Shown: positions 1 through 5,629, counted from the first letter of the stretch. The stretch: 6,344 bases of DNA from SAR86 cluster bacterium (GCA_013204195.1 JABMOJ010000511.1:1-6344), one strand, 5' to 3'. The notes: generated by a model from the sequence alone, not told the origin. Numbers and translations are program-made.

Positions 1-96
1 CTAGTAAGCCATGAGTTTCCGCTCGATCAATTGCAAGATGCTTTTGAGTTGCAAGTGGCACAGAAACACTTTGGCAAAATCGTCGTGACCGTTTAA
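1..96 (+). CDS. C-terminal end of a medium-chain (zinc-type) alcohol dehydrogenase / NADPH:quinone reductase-like protein (partial)
   Basis: Only the last 31 residues are present; the gene enters from the left and stops at TAA 94-96. The tail reads ...HEFPLDQLQDAFEL... followed by HFGKIVVTV at the very C-terminus. That pattern (a hydrophobic 'fpL' strand, an 'a.e' helix, then GKIVv) is the usual ending of the medium-chain dehydrogenase/reductase superfamily, which oxidises alcohols or reduces enones and quinones with NAD(P)H in the cytosol. The catalytic and zinc-binding residues lie outside the window, so neither the substrate nor the zinc status can be judged. The stop codon is followed after three bases by a repeat cluster that could serve as its 3' end structure. 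Family is fairly sure; subfamily is unknown. Confidence 0.75.
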   Translation, partial: LVSHEFPLDQLQDAFELQVAQKHFGKIVVTV

Positions 97-99
97 TCA

Positions 100-155
100 C
101 AAAATTGGGGTCGGGGTAAAATCTCGGCAAAATTGGGGTCGGGGTAAAATCTCGG
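100..155. repeat. Two perfect tandem copies of a 28-bp repeat (forward orientation)
   Basis: Bases 100-127 and 128-155 are identical, 28 bp each with no spacer. Each contains the 17-bp core aattggggtcggggtaa (103-119 and 131-147), followed by aatctcgg. The end of the second copy forms a small hairpin with what follows: ctcgg 151-155 pairs with ccgag 158-162, with only gg between. The core is exactly complementary to the core of the 21-bp repeats at 220-261. The array begins 3 bp after a stop codon, so it may fold in the 3' end of the dehydrogenase transcript. Confidence 0.9.
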
Positions 156-177
156 GGCCGAGCTTTACTCTGGCACT

Positions 178-261
178 TTACGCTGACCCCACTTATTTTT
201 CCCCGACCCTAATTATTTCTTACCCCGACCCCAATTATTCTTACCCCGACCCCAATTATTC
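178..261. repeat. Four tandem copies of a 21-bp repeat, inverted relative to the 28-bp repeat
   Basis: The period is exactly 21 bp: 178-198, 199-219, 220-240 and 241-261. The last two copies are identical; 199-219 has a few substitutions and 178-198 is the most diverged, so similarity falls off from right to left. The core ttaccccgaccccaatt (220-236 and 241-257) is the perfect reverse complement of the core at 103-119 and 131-147. The cluster as a whole can therefore fold into long 17-bp hairpins or a cruciform. The unit resembles the palindromic intergenic repeats I recall from gammaproteobacteria that are associated with REP-type transposases; that link is recall, not shown here. Confidence 0.88.
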
Positions 262-313
262 CAGCGGCGCCAGCTGTGCAACTAAAGTCCCTGCTTATTT
301 AGAGATTCTGAAC

Positions 314-326
314 CAATCACGGATTG
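314..326. repeat. Short inverted repeat upstream of the small membrane-protein operon
   Basis: caatc (314-318) and gattg (322-326) are perfect inverted arms around acg. It lies about 85 bp upstream of the first small gene, where an operator could sit, but 5-bp arms occur often by chance. I see no convincing -35/-10 pair in 262-409. Confidence 0.2.
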
Positions 327-409
327 CTTGCGTATCCTTTTTTATCAAGTTGTGAATCTGACCCATGATTTTCTGGCATGTCGGATAGCTTCAAAACGAG
401 CGGTGCCCA

Positions 410-673
410 ATGACAATCAAAACACAGCGTCTGAAAGACGATAAAACAGCATCGTCAGTCACAGGCAGAGGCAAGCTAAATCCTTCGGTGATGCGCTTCA
501 TTGGCTTCCTGGGTGTAGCGATAGCCGCACCATTTTTCCTGTGGGTGCCCCTTGGATTGACAGGGTTAACGCCATCCATGATCGATGTCTTCGGTGTTGT
601 TGGGCTGCGTTTTCCCGCGGCTGTGACGATAAGCGGGCTCTTGCTCGCCTCAATCGGTTTTCACCAGCTATAG
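410..673 (+). CDS. Small two-helix membrane protein, 87 aa, function unknown
   Basis: The function is not recognised. Residues 1-28 are hydrophilic and basic (KTQR, GRGK), followed by a hydrophobic stretch at about 29-50 (IGFLGVAIAAPFFLWVPLGL). A short polar turn (TPSMID) comes next, then a second hydrophobic stretch at about 64-84. The positive-inside rule predicts a cytoplasmic N-terminus and, with two helices, a cytoplasmic C-terminus. The ATG at 410 has only a weak Shine-Dalgarno (gagcgg, about 398-403). An internal ATG at 491 (Met28) would give a 60-aa protein that starts right at the first helix. It is the first of three consecutive small membrane-protein genes; the gap to the next is 58 bp and holds a hairpin. 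The following genes support it as real, but the start is uncertain. Confidence 0.6.
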   Translation: MTIKTQRLKDDKTASSVTGRGKLNPSVMRFIGFLGVAIAAPFFLWVPLGLTGLTPSMIDVFGVVGLRFPAAVTISGLLLASIGFHQL

Positions 674-680
674 AGGGGAG

Positions 681-702
681 CGTCCGGCCCCCTATCCGGA
701 CG
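681..702 (+). promoter_or_regulatory. Intercistronic hairpin between the first two small genes
   Basis: cgtccgg (681-687) and ccggacg (696-702) form a perfect 7-bp GC-rich stem with an 8-base loop. It sits 8 bp after the stop of the 87-aa gene and 18 bp before the Shine-Dalgarno of the 61-aa gene. No T-run follows, so it is not a standard intrinsic terminator. It could protect or define mRNA ends and so set different levels for the two cistrons. Confidence 0.45.
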
Positions 703-731
703 AAATCTAACCACCACTTAAGGAGATCAGC

Positions 732-917
732 ATGTTCAAACTGTCCGATTTATTTATATTACTCGCGGTCGGGGTGTCCTTCGCGATTTCCGGCTTACTC
801 TGGTTCGAGGGCTTTCAAAACGAAGGCTTATTCACTGCCATCTGGGTACCATCGATCCTTTCCTTTGGAATCTACTTCAAGCTATCGAGCCTCGCGGCTA
901 AGGGTGGACAATCATGA
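732..917 (+). CDS. Small two-helix membrane protein, 61 aa, conserved-looking, function unknown
   Basis: An excellent ribosome site, aaggag (720-725), sits 6 bases before the ATG at 732, which makes this the best supported of the three small genes. Helix 1 spans about residues 5-25 (LFILLAVGVSFAISGLLWF). A short acidic/polar turn follows (EGFQNEG), then helix 2 at about 33-50 (LFTAIWVPSILSFGIYFKL), ending in a basic tail (AAKGGQS). The segment 'GLF..IWVPSIL.FGIYFK' resembles a small uncharacterised membrane-protein family that I recall from several bacterial groups; this is memory and not verified. The stop overlaps the next start (ATGA at 914-917), so translation of the two is probably coupled. 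Role unknown; a subunit of, or adaptor for, a membrane complex is conceivable. Confidence 0.75.
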   Translation: MFKLSDLFILLAVGVSFAISGLLWFEGFQNEGLFTAIWVPSILSFGIYFKLSSLAAKGGQS

Positions 918-1012
918 TTGCTGATCACTTACTCATATACGCCGTCGTCATATCGTCCCTGATGGTCATTGGTCTTGTTCTTACTATCTGGGAGTTTCGT
1001 AATAATAAATAA
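914..1012 (+). CDS. Single-helix membrane microprotein, 32 aa
   Basis: The ATG at 914 overlaps the TGA of the 61-aa gene in an ATGA junction, and a modest Shine-Dalgarno (aaggg, 900-904) lies 9 bases upstream inside the preceding gene. The product starts MIADHLLIYAVV and ends LTIWEFRNNK. It has one hydrophobic helix at about residues 6-26, a short N-terminus and a charged C-terminal tail. The size and shape match the class of one-helix accessory subunits found in bacterial membrane complexes (for example CydX or CcoQ types), but I see no diagnostic sequence for either. At 32 codons it falls below common gene-calling cut-offs. The four-base overlap, the hydrophobic composition and the immediate stop-then-hairpin layout support it as a real gene. 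Confidence 0.6.
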   Translation: MIADHLLIYAVVISSLMVIGLVLTIWEFRNNK

Positions 1013-1020
1013 CGCGGGGG

Positions 1021-1072
1021 AGGCACGCGCCGAGAAAAGCGCGATGCCTGATCGACTCATAACCGAGTCGAT
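1021..1072 (+). terminator. Tandem hairpins directly after the small membrane-protein operon
   Basis: Hairpin A: aggcacgcgc (1021-1030) pairs with gcgcg (1039-1043) and tgcct (1045-1049), a 10-bp stem with one bulged A and an 8-base loop. Hairpin B: atcgactc (1051-1058) pairs perfectly with gagtcgat (1065-1072) around a 6-base loop. They begin 9 bp after the last stop of the operon and are one base apart. Neither has a T-run, so termination, if any, may be Rho-assisted; protection of the 3' end is equally possible. Confidence 0.45.
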
Positions 1073-1118
1073 AACCCCGACCTGACTCGAAGGCCCAGTG
1101 AGGGCATATAAGCCCTAC

Positions 1119-1147
1119 AGACCACCAGGATCAATTATGGTCTTTTA
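1119..1147 (+). terminator. Possible weak intrinsic terminator
   Basis: agacca (1119-1124) can pair with tggtct (1138-1143), followed by ttta. The loop is long (13 bases) and the stem has only 6 pairs, so this is a weak candidate. Its place downstream of the two stronger hairpins fits a back-up stop for the small-gene operon. Confidence 0.25.
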
Positions 1148-1204
1148 TACTAGTCACGGCCAGACAGCCAAGGAGGTCAAACTTAAGATATCGTCTTGAG
1201 CGCT

Positions 1205-1253
1205 CTCCCGCGCAGGACAATCCTTCTAACGGGATTGTTCAGCGTGTTGGGAG
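1205..1253. repeat. Long imperfect hairpin
   Basis: Three helical blocks line up: ctccc 1205-1209 with gggag 1249-1253, gcgc 1210-1213 with gcgt 1242-1245, and gacaatcc 1216-1223 with ggattgtt 1232-1239 (G-U pairs included). They are separated by a 3-base bulge and a 2x2 internal loop. The apical loop is about 8 bases. About 17 pairs in 49 bases is more than expected by chance, but no function is evident. Confidence 0.4.
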
Positions 1254-1434
1254 CATGACTACACTGAATCCTACCCCCTTTATCATCCCCAGGTTGAGCC
1301 GCCCTTGCCGTAATAACAACAATATTTAAGTCTGCTATCGCTAGCTTGAACCATGCCAATAACTAACCAGAAAAACATCTAGCTATCTCGATTCCTTGAG
1401 TTACTAACAAAACCTATCTGCCTGTAGGCTGACA

Positions 1435-1461
1435 TGCTCTTGAACGTTAGGATCGAGAGCA
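1435..1461. repeat. 9-bp stem hairpin
   Basis: tgctcttga (1435-1443) pairs with tcgagagca (1453-1461) with a single wobble pair and a 9-base loop. There is no T-run and no adjacent gene that it clearly belongs to. Confidence 0.3.
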
Positions 1462-1651
1462 GGATTTGATGGCATTGGCGTTGGCAGTCTCGAAGACTCA
1501 GCATCTAGACAGCGCGCTGGCCGATCGACTGAGTCGCACTCGCATCACCAGATGTCGACGGATATCAAAGATAGCATTTTTTAGACCATGGCAGTCGCAT
1601 CTTACCCGCGCTACTATGTCGCCTTAATCAGCATTTTAGCAATGCGGGTAA

Positions 1652-1668
1652 TATTAGGGTCGGCGTAA
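1652..1668 (+). repeat. Degenerate copy of the 17-bp repeat core (forward)
   Basis: The sequence tattagggtcggcgtaa matches the core aattggggtcggggtaa at 14 of 17 positions. It lies immediately before the ribosome site of the 482-aa gene and is preceded by a small stem (gcatt 1631-1635 with aatgc 1641-1645). With the inverted copy at 3153-3169 it brackets that gene. Confidence 0.5.
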
Positions 1669-1680
1669 TGGAGCAAGTGA

Positions 1681-3129
1681 GTGATGGCAAAATCTGACGG
1701 TAGCGTTCAGCTGGCTCAGGGGCAGTCAGCCTCATCAATTCTCTTCGAGGTCTTGGCGGCGGCGGTGGCGCACTTTCCCGCTGCGCTGGATGATGCGCGA
1801 TTGCCTGCGCAGCAAAAGGCCTTCCGCACTGACTATCCTCGCTGCCTGCCGCGTTTTGAAGCGGCGCGGCTAGCCAGCACGGAGCGCTTGAAAATAGCCC
1901 AGCATCTTGTCGAGTCGGCGCGGGCGCGGGTGGTATGGCGTGTTGATGACCAGGACCTGCCGCTGAAACAACTGTTTGACACGCCTGGCGACCCGCTTGC
2001 CCTGCAGGCGGTTCAAGCGACGCCCGCCACCGGCTGGTCTCCGAGCCTCATTTACCGCGGCAAACGTTGGCCCGCCGAGGCATTGGCCGACTATGCCGGT
2101 CACTTGGTGTCTCGCAACATGATCACGCCTGCGGCAGGGACCGCCCTGACCTGGCTACACCACAACGCTTTAACGGATGGCGCTCTGCGCCTCGACGGCC
2201 GCAAGATCGTGGTGCTGGGCGCAAATGCGGAAATGGCACCGACGCGATCGTGGCTTGAAGCAGGTGCCAGCGTGTTATGGCTGGACGTCGCCGCGCCACC
2301 GCCGGAATGGACAGACCCCAAAAATCCTATCGGCAACCTGCACTGGTGTGCGGCAGGTGCGGACCTACTGCGACAGCCCACGGAAATTCTCAGCACGATA
2401 CGCGCTTTTGCCGGCAGGGATCTTGTGGATCTGGCCCTGTATGCCTATGCGCCAGGGCAGGCTCGAGAAATGCGCCTAACGGCGAGCATGAGTGAGATCG
2501 TCAACGCCTTACCGCAGGCGCTAATCAATAGCATCACCATGCTGGTGTCGCCGACCACCCCGACACAGCTCGGCACCCAAGACCTTGATCTGATGCAGGC
2601 ACGCCGCAACAAGCGTCCAGGATGGGAAGCTGCGCTCGACCAACTAGGCCTGTTAGGCGGCTGGGGCAGCGAGCAATACCAGGGCGCTGCCACTACTCGC
2701 ACGGTGGTCGACATTCAGGGCGCAAGCTACCAGGCCGCTCAGTATCTCGGCAAGATATTAACCGCCGAATGCTGGGCGAACCTGGGCCAGCCCGAATCAG
2801 ACGAGCCCAAGCCCCTACGGGTGTCTGCCAATACTGCCGCTATCACCCGTACTCGATCCCTCGACCACCCTGTGTTTGCTGCTGCCTTCGGCGGTGCCGC
2901 CGCCTTAGGCGTCGAAACCTTCACGCCCCGGCAATCGCGACAGGTAAACGGTCTGCTGGCAGTCCATGACTGGTTGCATCCAGCGATGCCTGTACCCGGG
3001 CAAATCAGAGTGCACGGTGGCATTCACACCTTGCCGTACCCCTTATCGTCAGCCCTTAAGGTCGCGGCGGCCATTGGTTTTGCGCGCTCGCCTCGACTGC
3101 TGCTGCGTCTAATGTCAGGCTCAGCGTAA
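1681..3129 (+). CDS. 482-aa protein of unknown function with a central Rossmann-like nucleotide-binding motif
   Basis: No function can be named. The clearest element is a beta-alpha-beta stretch at residues 173-203: KIVVLGANAEMAPT, then LEAGASVLWLDV, as in NAD(P)- or SAM-binding Rossmann folds. The glycine pattern is not a canonical GxGxxG. Before it lies WLHHNAL (158-164). After it come YAYAPGQ (254-260), LVSPTTP (288-294), a possible C-terminal domain with SANTAAITRTRSL (382-394), FGGAAALGVETFTP (403-416), LLAVHDW (425-431) and VHGGIHTLPYPLSS (444-457). These blocks look like those of a conserved uncharacterised family I recall from bacteria and green plants/algae (unverified). There is no signal peptide or clear membrane span. 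An in-frame TGA at 1678-1680 fixes the limit; the start may be GTG 1681 or ATG 1684, with ggag at 1670-1673. Codons are visibly GC-richer than in the neighbours, suggesting separate ancestry. Confidence 0.8.
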   Translation: MMAKSDGSVQLAQGQSASSILFEVLAAAVAHFPAALDDARLPAQQKAFRTDYPRCLPRFEAARLASTERLKIAQHLVESARARVVWRVDDQDLPLKQLFDTPGDPLALQAVQATPATGWSPSLIYRGKRWPAEALADYAGHLVSRNMITPAAGTALTWLHHNALTDGALRLDGRKIVVLGANAEMAPTRSWLEAGASVLWLDVAAPPPEWTDPKNPIGNLHWCAAGADLLRQPTEILSTIRAFAGRDLVDLALYAYAPGQAREMRLTASMSEIVNALPQALINSITMLVSPTTPTQLGTQDLDLMQARRNKRPGWEAALDQLGLLGGWGSEQYQGAATTRTVVDIQGASYQAAQYLGKILTAECWANLGQPESDEPKPLRVSANTAAITRTRSLDHPVFAAAFGGAAALGVETFTPRQSRQVNGLLAVHDWLHPAMPVPGQIRVHGGIHTLPYPLSSALKVAAAIGFARSPRLLLRLMSGSA

Positions 3130-3152
3130 CCTGTGGCGGTTACCCAGGGACT

Positions 3153-3189
3153 TTACTCCGACCCCAATTTTCAGACCCCAAATTTCTGA
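3153..3189 (-). repeat. Repeat copies (inverted) between the convergent genes
   Basis: ttactccgaccccaatt (3153-3169) is the inverted core with one mismatch in 17. A shorter related unit, cagaccccaaattt, follows (3172-3185), and tcaga 3171-3175 pairs with tctga 3185-3189. Only 41 bp separate the stop of the 482-aa gene from that of the hydrolase, so the repeat forms most of the shared 3' region. It may act as a bidirectional end structure. Confidence 0.65.
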
Positions 3190-3887
3190 GCTTCTAACCA
3201 TCTGAACATGCAAGCCGCGAGCTCTGCTGGTCGCTCAATAGGGAGCATATGTCCGCTTTTTTCGATAGTTTGATAGGTAGCGCCAGATATTTCGCGAGCC
3301 ATTTTCTCCTGCACCGCGGGCGGAATTAGGCGATCTTGGGCGCCACTGACGACCAGCGTCGGAACATTCAGGTCTGAAAGCGCTGACCTCCGATCTGGGC
3401 GCGAGATGCAGGCCAGCGTATGGGCAACAAATGCCTCTACGCCATATTCACGGAGCATGTCGAGCAGGCTCGCTTGTAACGCGTCGTCCTCTAGCGAAGC
3501 CTTGTCGAAGAGAATAGGCATCTGCTTCAACATCATAGATTCATGTCTACCGGCTTGCGCGTCTGCGATTGCCTGGCGGCGAAAATCTACGGTTTTTTCG
3601 TTATCACTGTTTGCTGAGGTATTGACCAAAATGAGACCCGCCACCCGTTCCGGAGCAAGTGCTTGTATTGCCAGGGCGACATAGCCGCCAAAAGAAAAAC
3701 CACCTAAGTAAAACTTCGTCGGTAACGTTCGCAATAGTTCTTTGGCAATCGCTTCAACACTGGGCAGCGCGCAGCACTCGACCGCGCTAATTGAGGCAGC
3801 GTCGACGCCAAATGCAACCAGCTTGTTGACCACCGGTGTCCATACAGCCGATGTATTGTTTAAACCAGGAAGTAGCACCAAGGTCAT
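3171..3887 (-). CDS. Alpha/beta-hydrolase fold protein (esterase or thioesterase type), 238 aa
   Basis: A cytosolic serine hydrolase by its motifs. An N-terminal oxyanion-side loop LPGLNN (6-11) is followed by the nucleophile elbow GFSFGG with Ser65, the acid SGAQDRLIPP with Asp185, and the catalytic histidine SGHMLPIERP with His213. Order and spacing fit the compact alpha/beta-hydrolase family; the helical cap is about residues 95-165. There is no signal peptide. Its ATG overlaps the stop of the upstream CoA ligase by four bases (ATGA, minus strand 3887-3884), so the two are surely co-transcribed and probably translationally coupled. This suggests an ester or acyl-CoA substrate of the same pathway, which is inference. 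The final residues KFGV and the stop codon are encoded by a copy of the local repeat, so the natural C-terminus may have been rewritten; the catalytic core is unaffected. Confidence 0.85.
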   Translation of the reverse strand: MTLVLLPGLNNTSAVWTPVVNKLVAFGVDAASISAVECCALPSVEAIAKELLRTLPTKFYLGGFSFGGYVALAIQALAPERVAGLILVNTSANSDNEKTVDFRRQAIADAQAGRHESMMLKQMPILFDKASLEDDALQASLLDMLREYGVEAFVAHTLACISRPDRRSALSDLNVPTLVVSGAQDRLIPPAVQEKMAREISGATYQTIEKSGHMLPIERPAELAACMFRWLEAQKFGV

Positions 3888-5578
3888 GGCATTGGCTTCT
3901 CGAATAGCGGCTTGAGGTCGCGTCGAACTACTTTGCCGGTGGCGTTAATCGGCAGTGAGGCGACGACGCGCAACTGCTCTGGCAGCTTGAACACGGCAAT
4001 GCCTAGCTGGCGCAGATAGTCAGTGATGTCGAGCAGCGCAACCGACTCTCCTGGCTTCACGACAACAACGGCGCCGACTCGCTCGCCCAATAGGTCGTCA
4101 TCATATCCAGTCACCGCAGCTGCGGCTAATTTTGGATGTCCCGCCAATAAGCTGTCAATTTCGTCAGGGGATATGTTCATACCGCCACGGACAATAATGT
4201 CCTTTGATCGGCCGACAAACCGGTAGTAGATTGAATTGATGGGGTCGTCTACAATTTCGAAAACGTCGCCCGTTCGAAAATACCCGTCCTCTGAAAAAAC
4301 TTGAAGATTGTCTTGTTCAGATTGCCAGTAGCCATCAAATACCGACGGCCCTGATATTTCCAATTCACCCTGTATGCCGGCCATCACAATTTCTTTGCCG
4401 CTGCTGGCGTCAACGAGACGAGTTTTGGTCATCTTAGAAACGCGACTTTTCCACTGAACACCCGGTAGTCCGTAACGCGGGAAAAAAACTGCGCGATCCG
4501 CCGGATTTGGCAGATCAACTGCGCTGGAAGAAAGACACATCCCTTCATTTGAGCCAAATATATTTGACACCGGGATGTTGTAGTCATTCTGAAAGGTACT
4601 AACCATCCATTCCGTTAGAGGGCTGCCGCCAGAGCCGATGGCTCTCAGGCTGCTTAAATCAGTGGCGGCCATAATGTCGGGATCTTTGAGTAACATATTT
4701 AGCAACGCTGGCGCGGCGATCGTGTATGACACGCTCTCATCCGCTATTTGCTGCAGAAACTGATTTAGGTCGAACGGATGATGCAACACCAAGGTGTTAC
4801 CACTGAGTAGCCAAGGAAACAGAAAACCGCCCAAACCAGCCATATTGACCATAGGAAATGGATTTAAAATAATATCTTCTGAGGTCATGCTGGCGGAATC
4901 TGAACTGGAGATGCCTGATATGATCCAATGATTGTGACTTCGCGGGACACCTTTGGGTGAACCGGTAGTCCCTGATGTCCAACAGATAGTCAATATGTCG
5001 TTAGCCGATGCCGTGCGCGTTTCAACGTAAGTTTGCCAGGCCGGCGATGGCGTGTGGCACTGCAAATTCAGCGGGATAATCGCAGCCCCTACGTCATCGC
5101 CAAAACTAAAAACCGGATATTGCTGCTCGAAAAGGCGACCGTGCGCTTCACTTAGGTTCTGTGATTTTAGATTAGACACGGTCACGTAGGCGGCCGGATC
5201 AAGCTTTTCGATAGCCTGATTCAACTCGTGTGCGCCATACTGAACGGGTACGGGGCTGACAATTGCGCCTAACCGAGCCAGCGCTAAATACGTGATGGGT
5301 AACTCAATAATATTTGGTAGCTGGATCACCACTATGTCATTTTCGCGAATGCCACCGCGAAAGTACAAATCGGACAACGCATCAATATGCTGACTCAGTT
5401 GCCCATAGGTAAGGCGTTGCGGGAAGCCGTCCGTAAACGTCGCGCGATTGGCAGGATCAACCAAGGCCAGGTGATCAGATCGCTTTTCAGCTTGCACAAA
5501 TAGGTCGTAGATTGTTTGTTCACCCCACCACTTGGCTTGCGTGAACTCGTCAATACGTGATTGCGGGGTGGTTTGCAT
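3884..5578 (-). CDS. AMP-forming acyl/aryl-CoA ligase (class I adenylate-forming enzyme), 564 aa
   Basis: It activates a carboxylic acid with ATP to an acyl-adenylate and then to the CoA thioester. All signature motifs are present: the phosphate loop TSGTTGSPKG (201-210), the A5 region IFGSNEGM (340-347), YFRTGD (433-438), the hinge region GRSKDIIVRGGMNISPDEI (456-474) and the C-terminal NATGKVVRRDL with the catalytic Lys549. Length is normal for the family and the gene looks intact. The N-terminal part (AKWWGEQTIYDLF) recalls the cyclohexanecarboxylate / dihydroxybenzoate-type ligases more than long-chain FadD, but the substrate cannot be read from sequence by eye. The start at 5578 has a weak site (aggtg) about 3 bases upstream on the minus strand. 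It is followed by the hydrolase with a 4-base overlap and is divergent from a carotenoid-oxygenase-family gene. Confidence 0.92.
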   Translation of the reverse strand: MQTTPQSRIDEFTQAKWWGEQTIYDLFVQAEKRSDHLALVDPANRATFTDGFPQRLTYGQLSQHIDALSDLYFRGGIRENDIVVIQLPNIIELPITYLALARLGAIVSPVPVQYGAHELNQAIEKLDPAAYVTVSNLKSQNLSEAHGRLFEQQYPVFSFGDDVGAAIIPLNLQCHTPSPAWQTYVETRTASANDILTICWTSGTTGSPKGVPRSHNHWIISGISSSDSASMTSEDIILNPFPMVNMAGLGGFLFPWLLSGNTLVLHHPFDLNQFLQQIADESVSYTIAAPALLNMLLKDPDIMAATDLSSLRAIGSGGSPLTEWMVSTFQNDYNIPVSNIFGSNEGMCLSSSAVDLPNPADRAVFFPRYGLPGVQWKSRVSKMTKTRLVDASSGKEIVMAGIQGELEISGPSVFDGYWQSEQDNLQVFSEDGYFRTGDVFEIVDDPINSIYYRFVGRSKDIIVRGGMNISPDEIDSLLAGHPKLAAAAVTGYDDDLLGERVGAVVVVKPGESVALLDITDYLRQLGIAVFKLPEQLRVVASLPINATGKVVRRDLKPLFEKPMP

Positions 5579-5619
5579 AGCACCTGAACTCTTAATTGAT
5601 GATATCCCTTGAAGCGAAT

Positions 5620-5629
5620 AGTCTAGTTA
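5620..5629 (+). repeat. Direct repeat copy 1 (agtctagtta) in the divergent promoter region
   Basis: This is identical to the 10-mer at 5761-5770, 141 bp away on the same strand. It overlaps the predicted -10 of the ligase operon, a place where a bound protein would block RNA polymerase. Confidence 0.45.

Larger units (their letters stand above)
1013..1680. other. 668-bp intergenic region with several hairpins and no convincing gene
   Basis: No reading frame here has both a reasonable start and protein-like composition. The region holds paired hairpins just after the small-gene operon (1021-1072), a weak terminator-like stem (1119-1147) and an isolated perfect Shine-Dalgarno aaggaggt (1170-1177) with no start codon 5-12 bases later. 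It also holds a long imperfect hairpin (1205-1253), a 9-bp stem (1435-1461) and a 52-codon frame at 1469-1627 that I do not trust. It ends with a degenerate repeat copy (1652-1668) abutting the ribosome site of the 482-aa gene. It is long compared with the tight spacing elsewhere, so decayed genes or a structured RNA are possible. Confidence 0.6.

Noticed and set aside
100..261. CRISPR-like array
   Set aside because: The units are directly adjacent with no unique spacers of constant length, and the second set is inverted; this is a tandem/palindromic repeat, not CRISPR.
391..579. 62-aa minus-strand frame opposite the 87-aa gene
   Set aside because: It is antisense to a better candidate, with no ribosome site or recognisable pattern.
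541..924. 127-aa plus-strand frame
   Set aside because: It runs across the end of the 87-aa gene and nearly all of the 61-aa gene in another frame, has an arginine- and serine-rich, non-protein-like composition, and no ribosome site.
1224..1252. Integron attC-like pair (TTCTAAC ... GTTGGGA)
   Set aside because: The terminal bases do not fit the RYYYAAC/GTTRRRY consensus and the distance is far shorter than known attC sites; no integrase is seen.
1196..1258. 20-codon TTG-start hydrophobic peptide after the orphan Shine-Dalgarno
   Set aside because: The start codon is too far from the ribosome site and rare in type; the frame lies in a hairpin that explains the base pattern equally well.
1469..1627. 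52-aa frame beginning MALALAVSKTQ, with agga 4 bases upstream
   Set aside because: The spacing to the agga is short, the composition looks random with no domain or helix pattern, and it has no coupling to a neighbour. It could be a remnant, but I cannot support it.
2100..2396. 98-aa minus-strand frame and other frames inside 1681-3129
   Set aside because: Shadows of the GC-rich 482-aa gene, which has the better composition, continuous motifs and a bounded start and stop.
3406..3684. 92-aa plus-strand frame inside the hydrolase
   Set aside because: It is antisense to a hydrolase with a complete catalytic triad.
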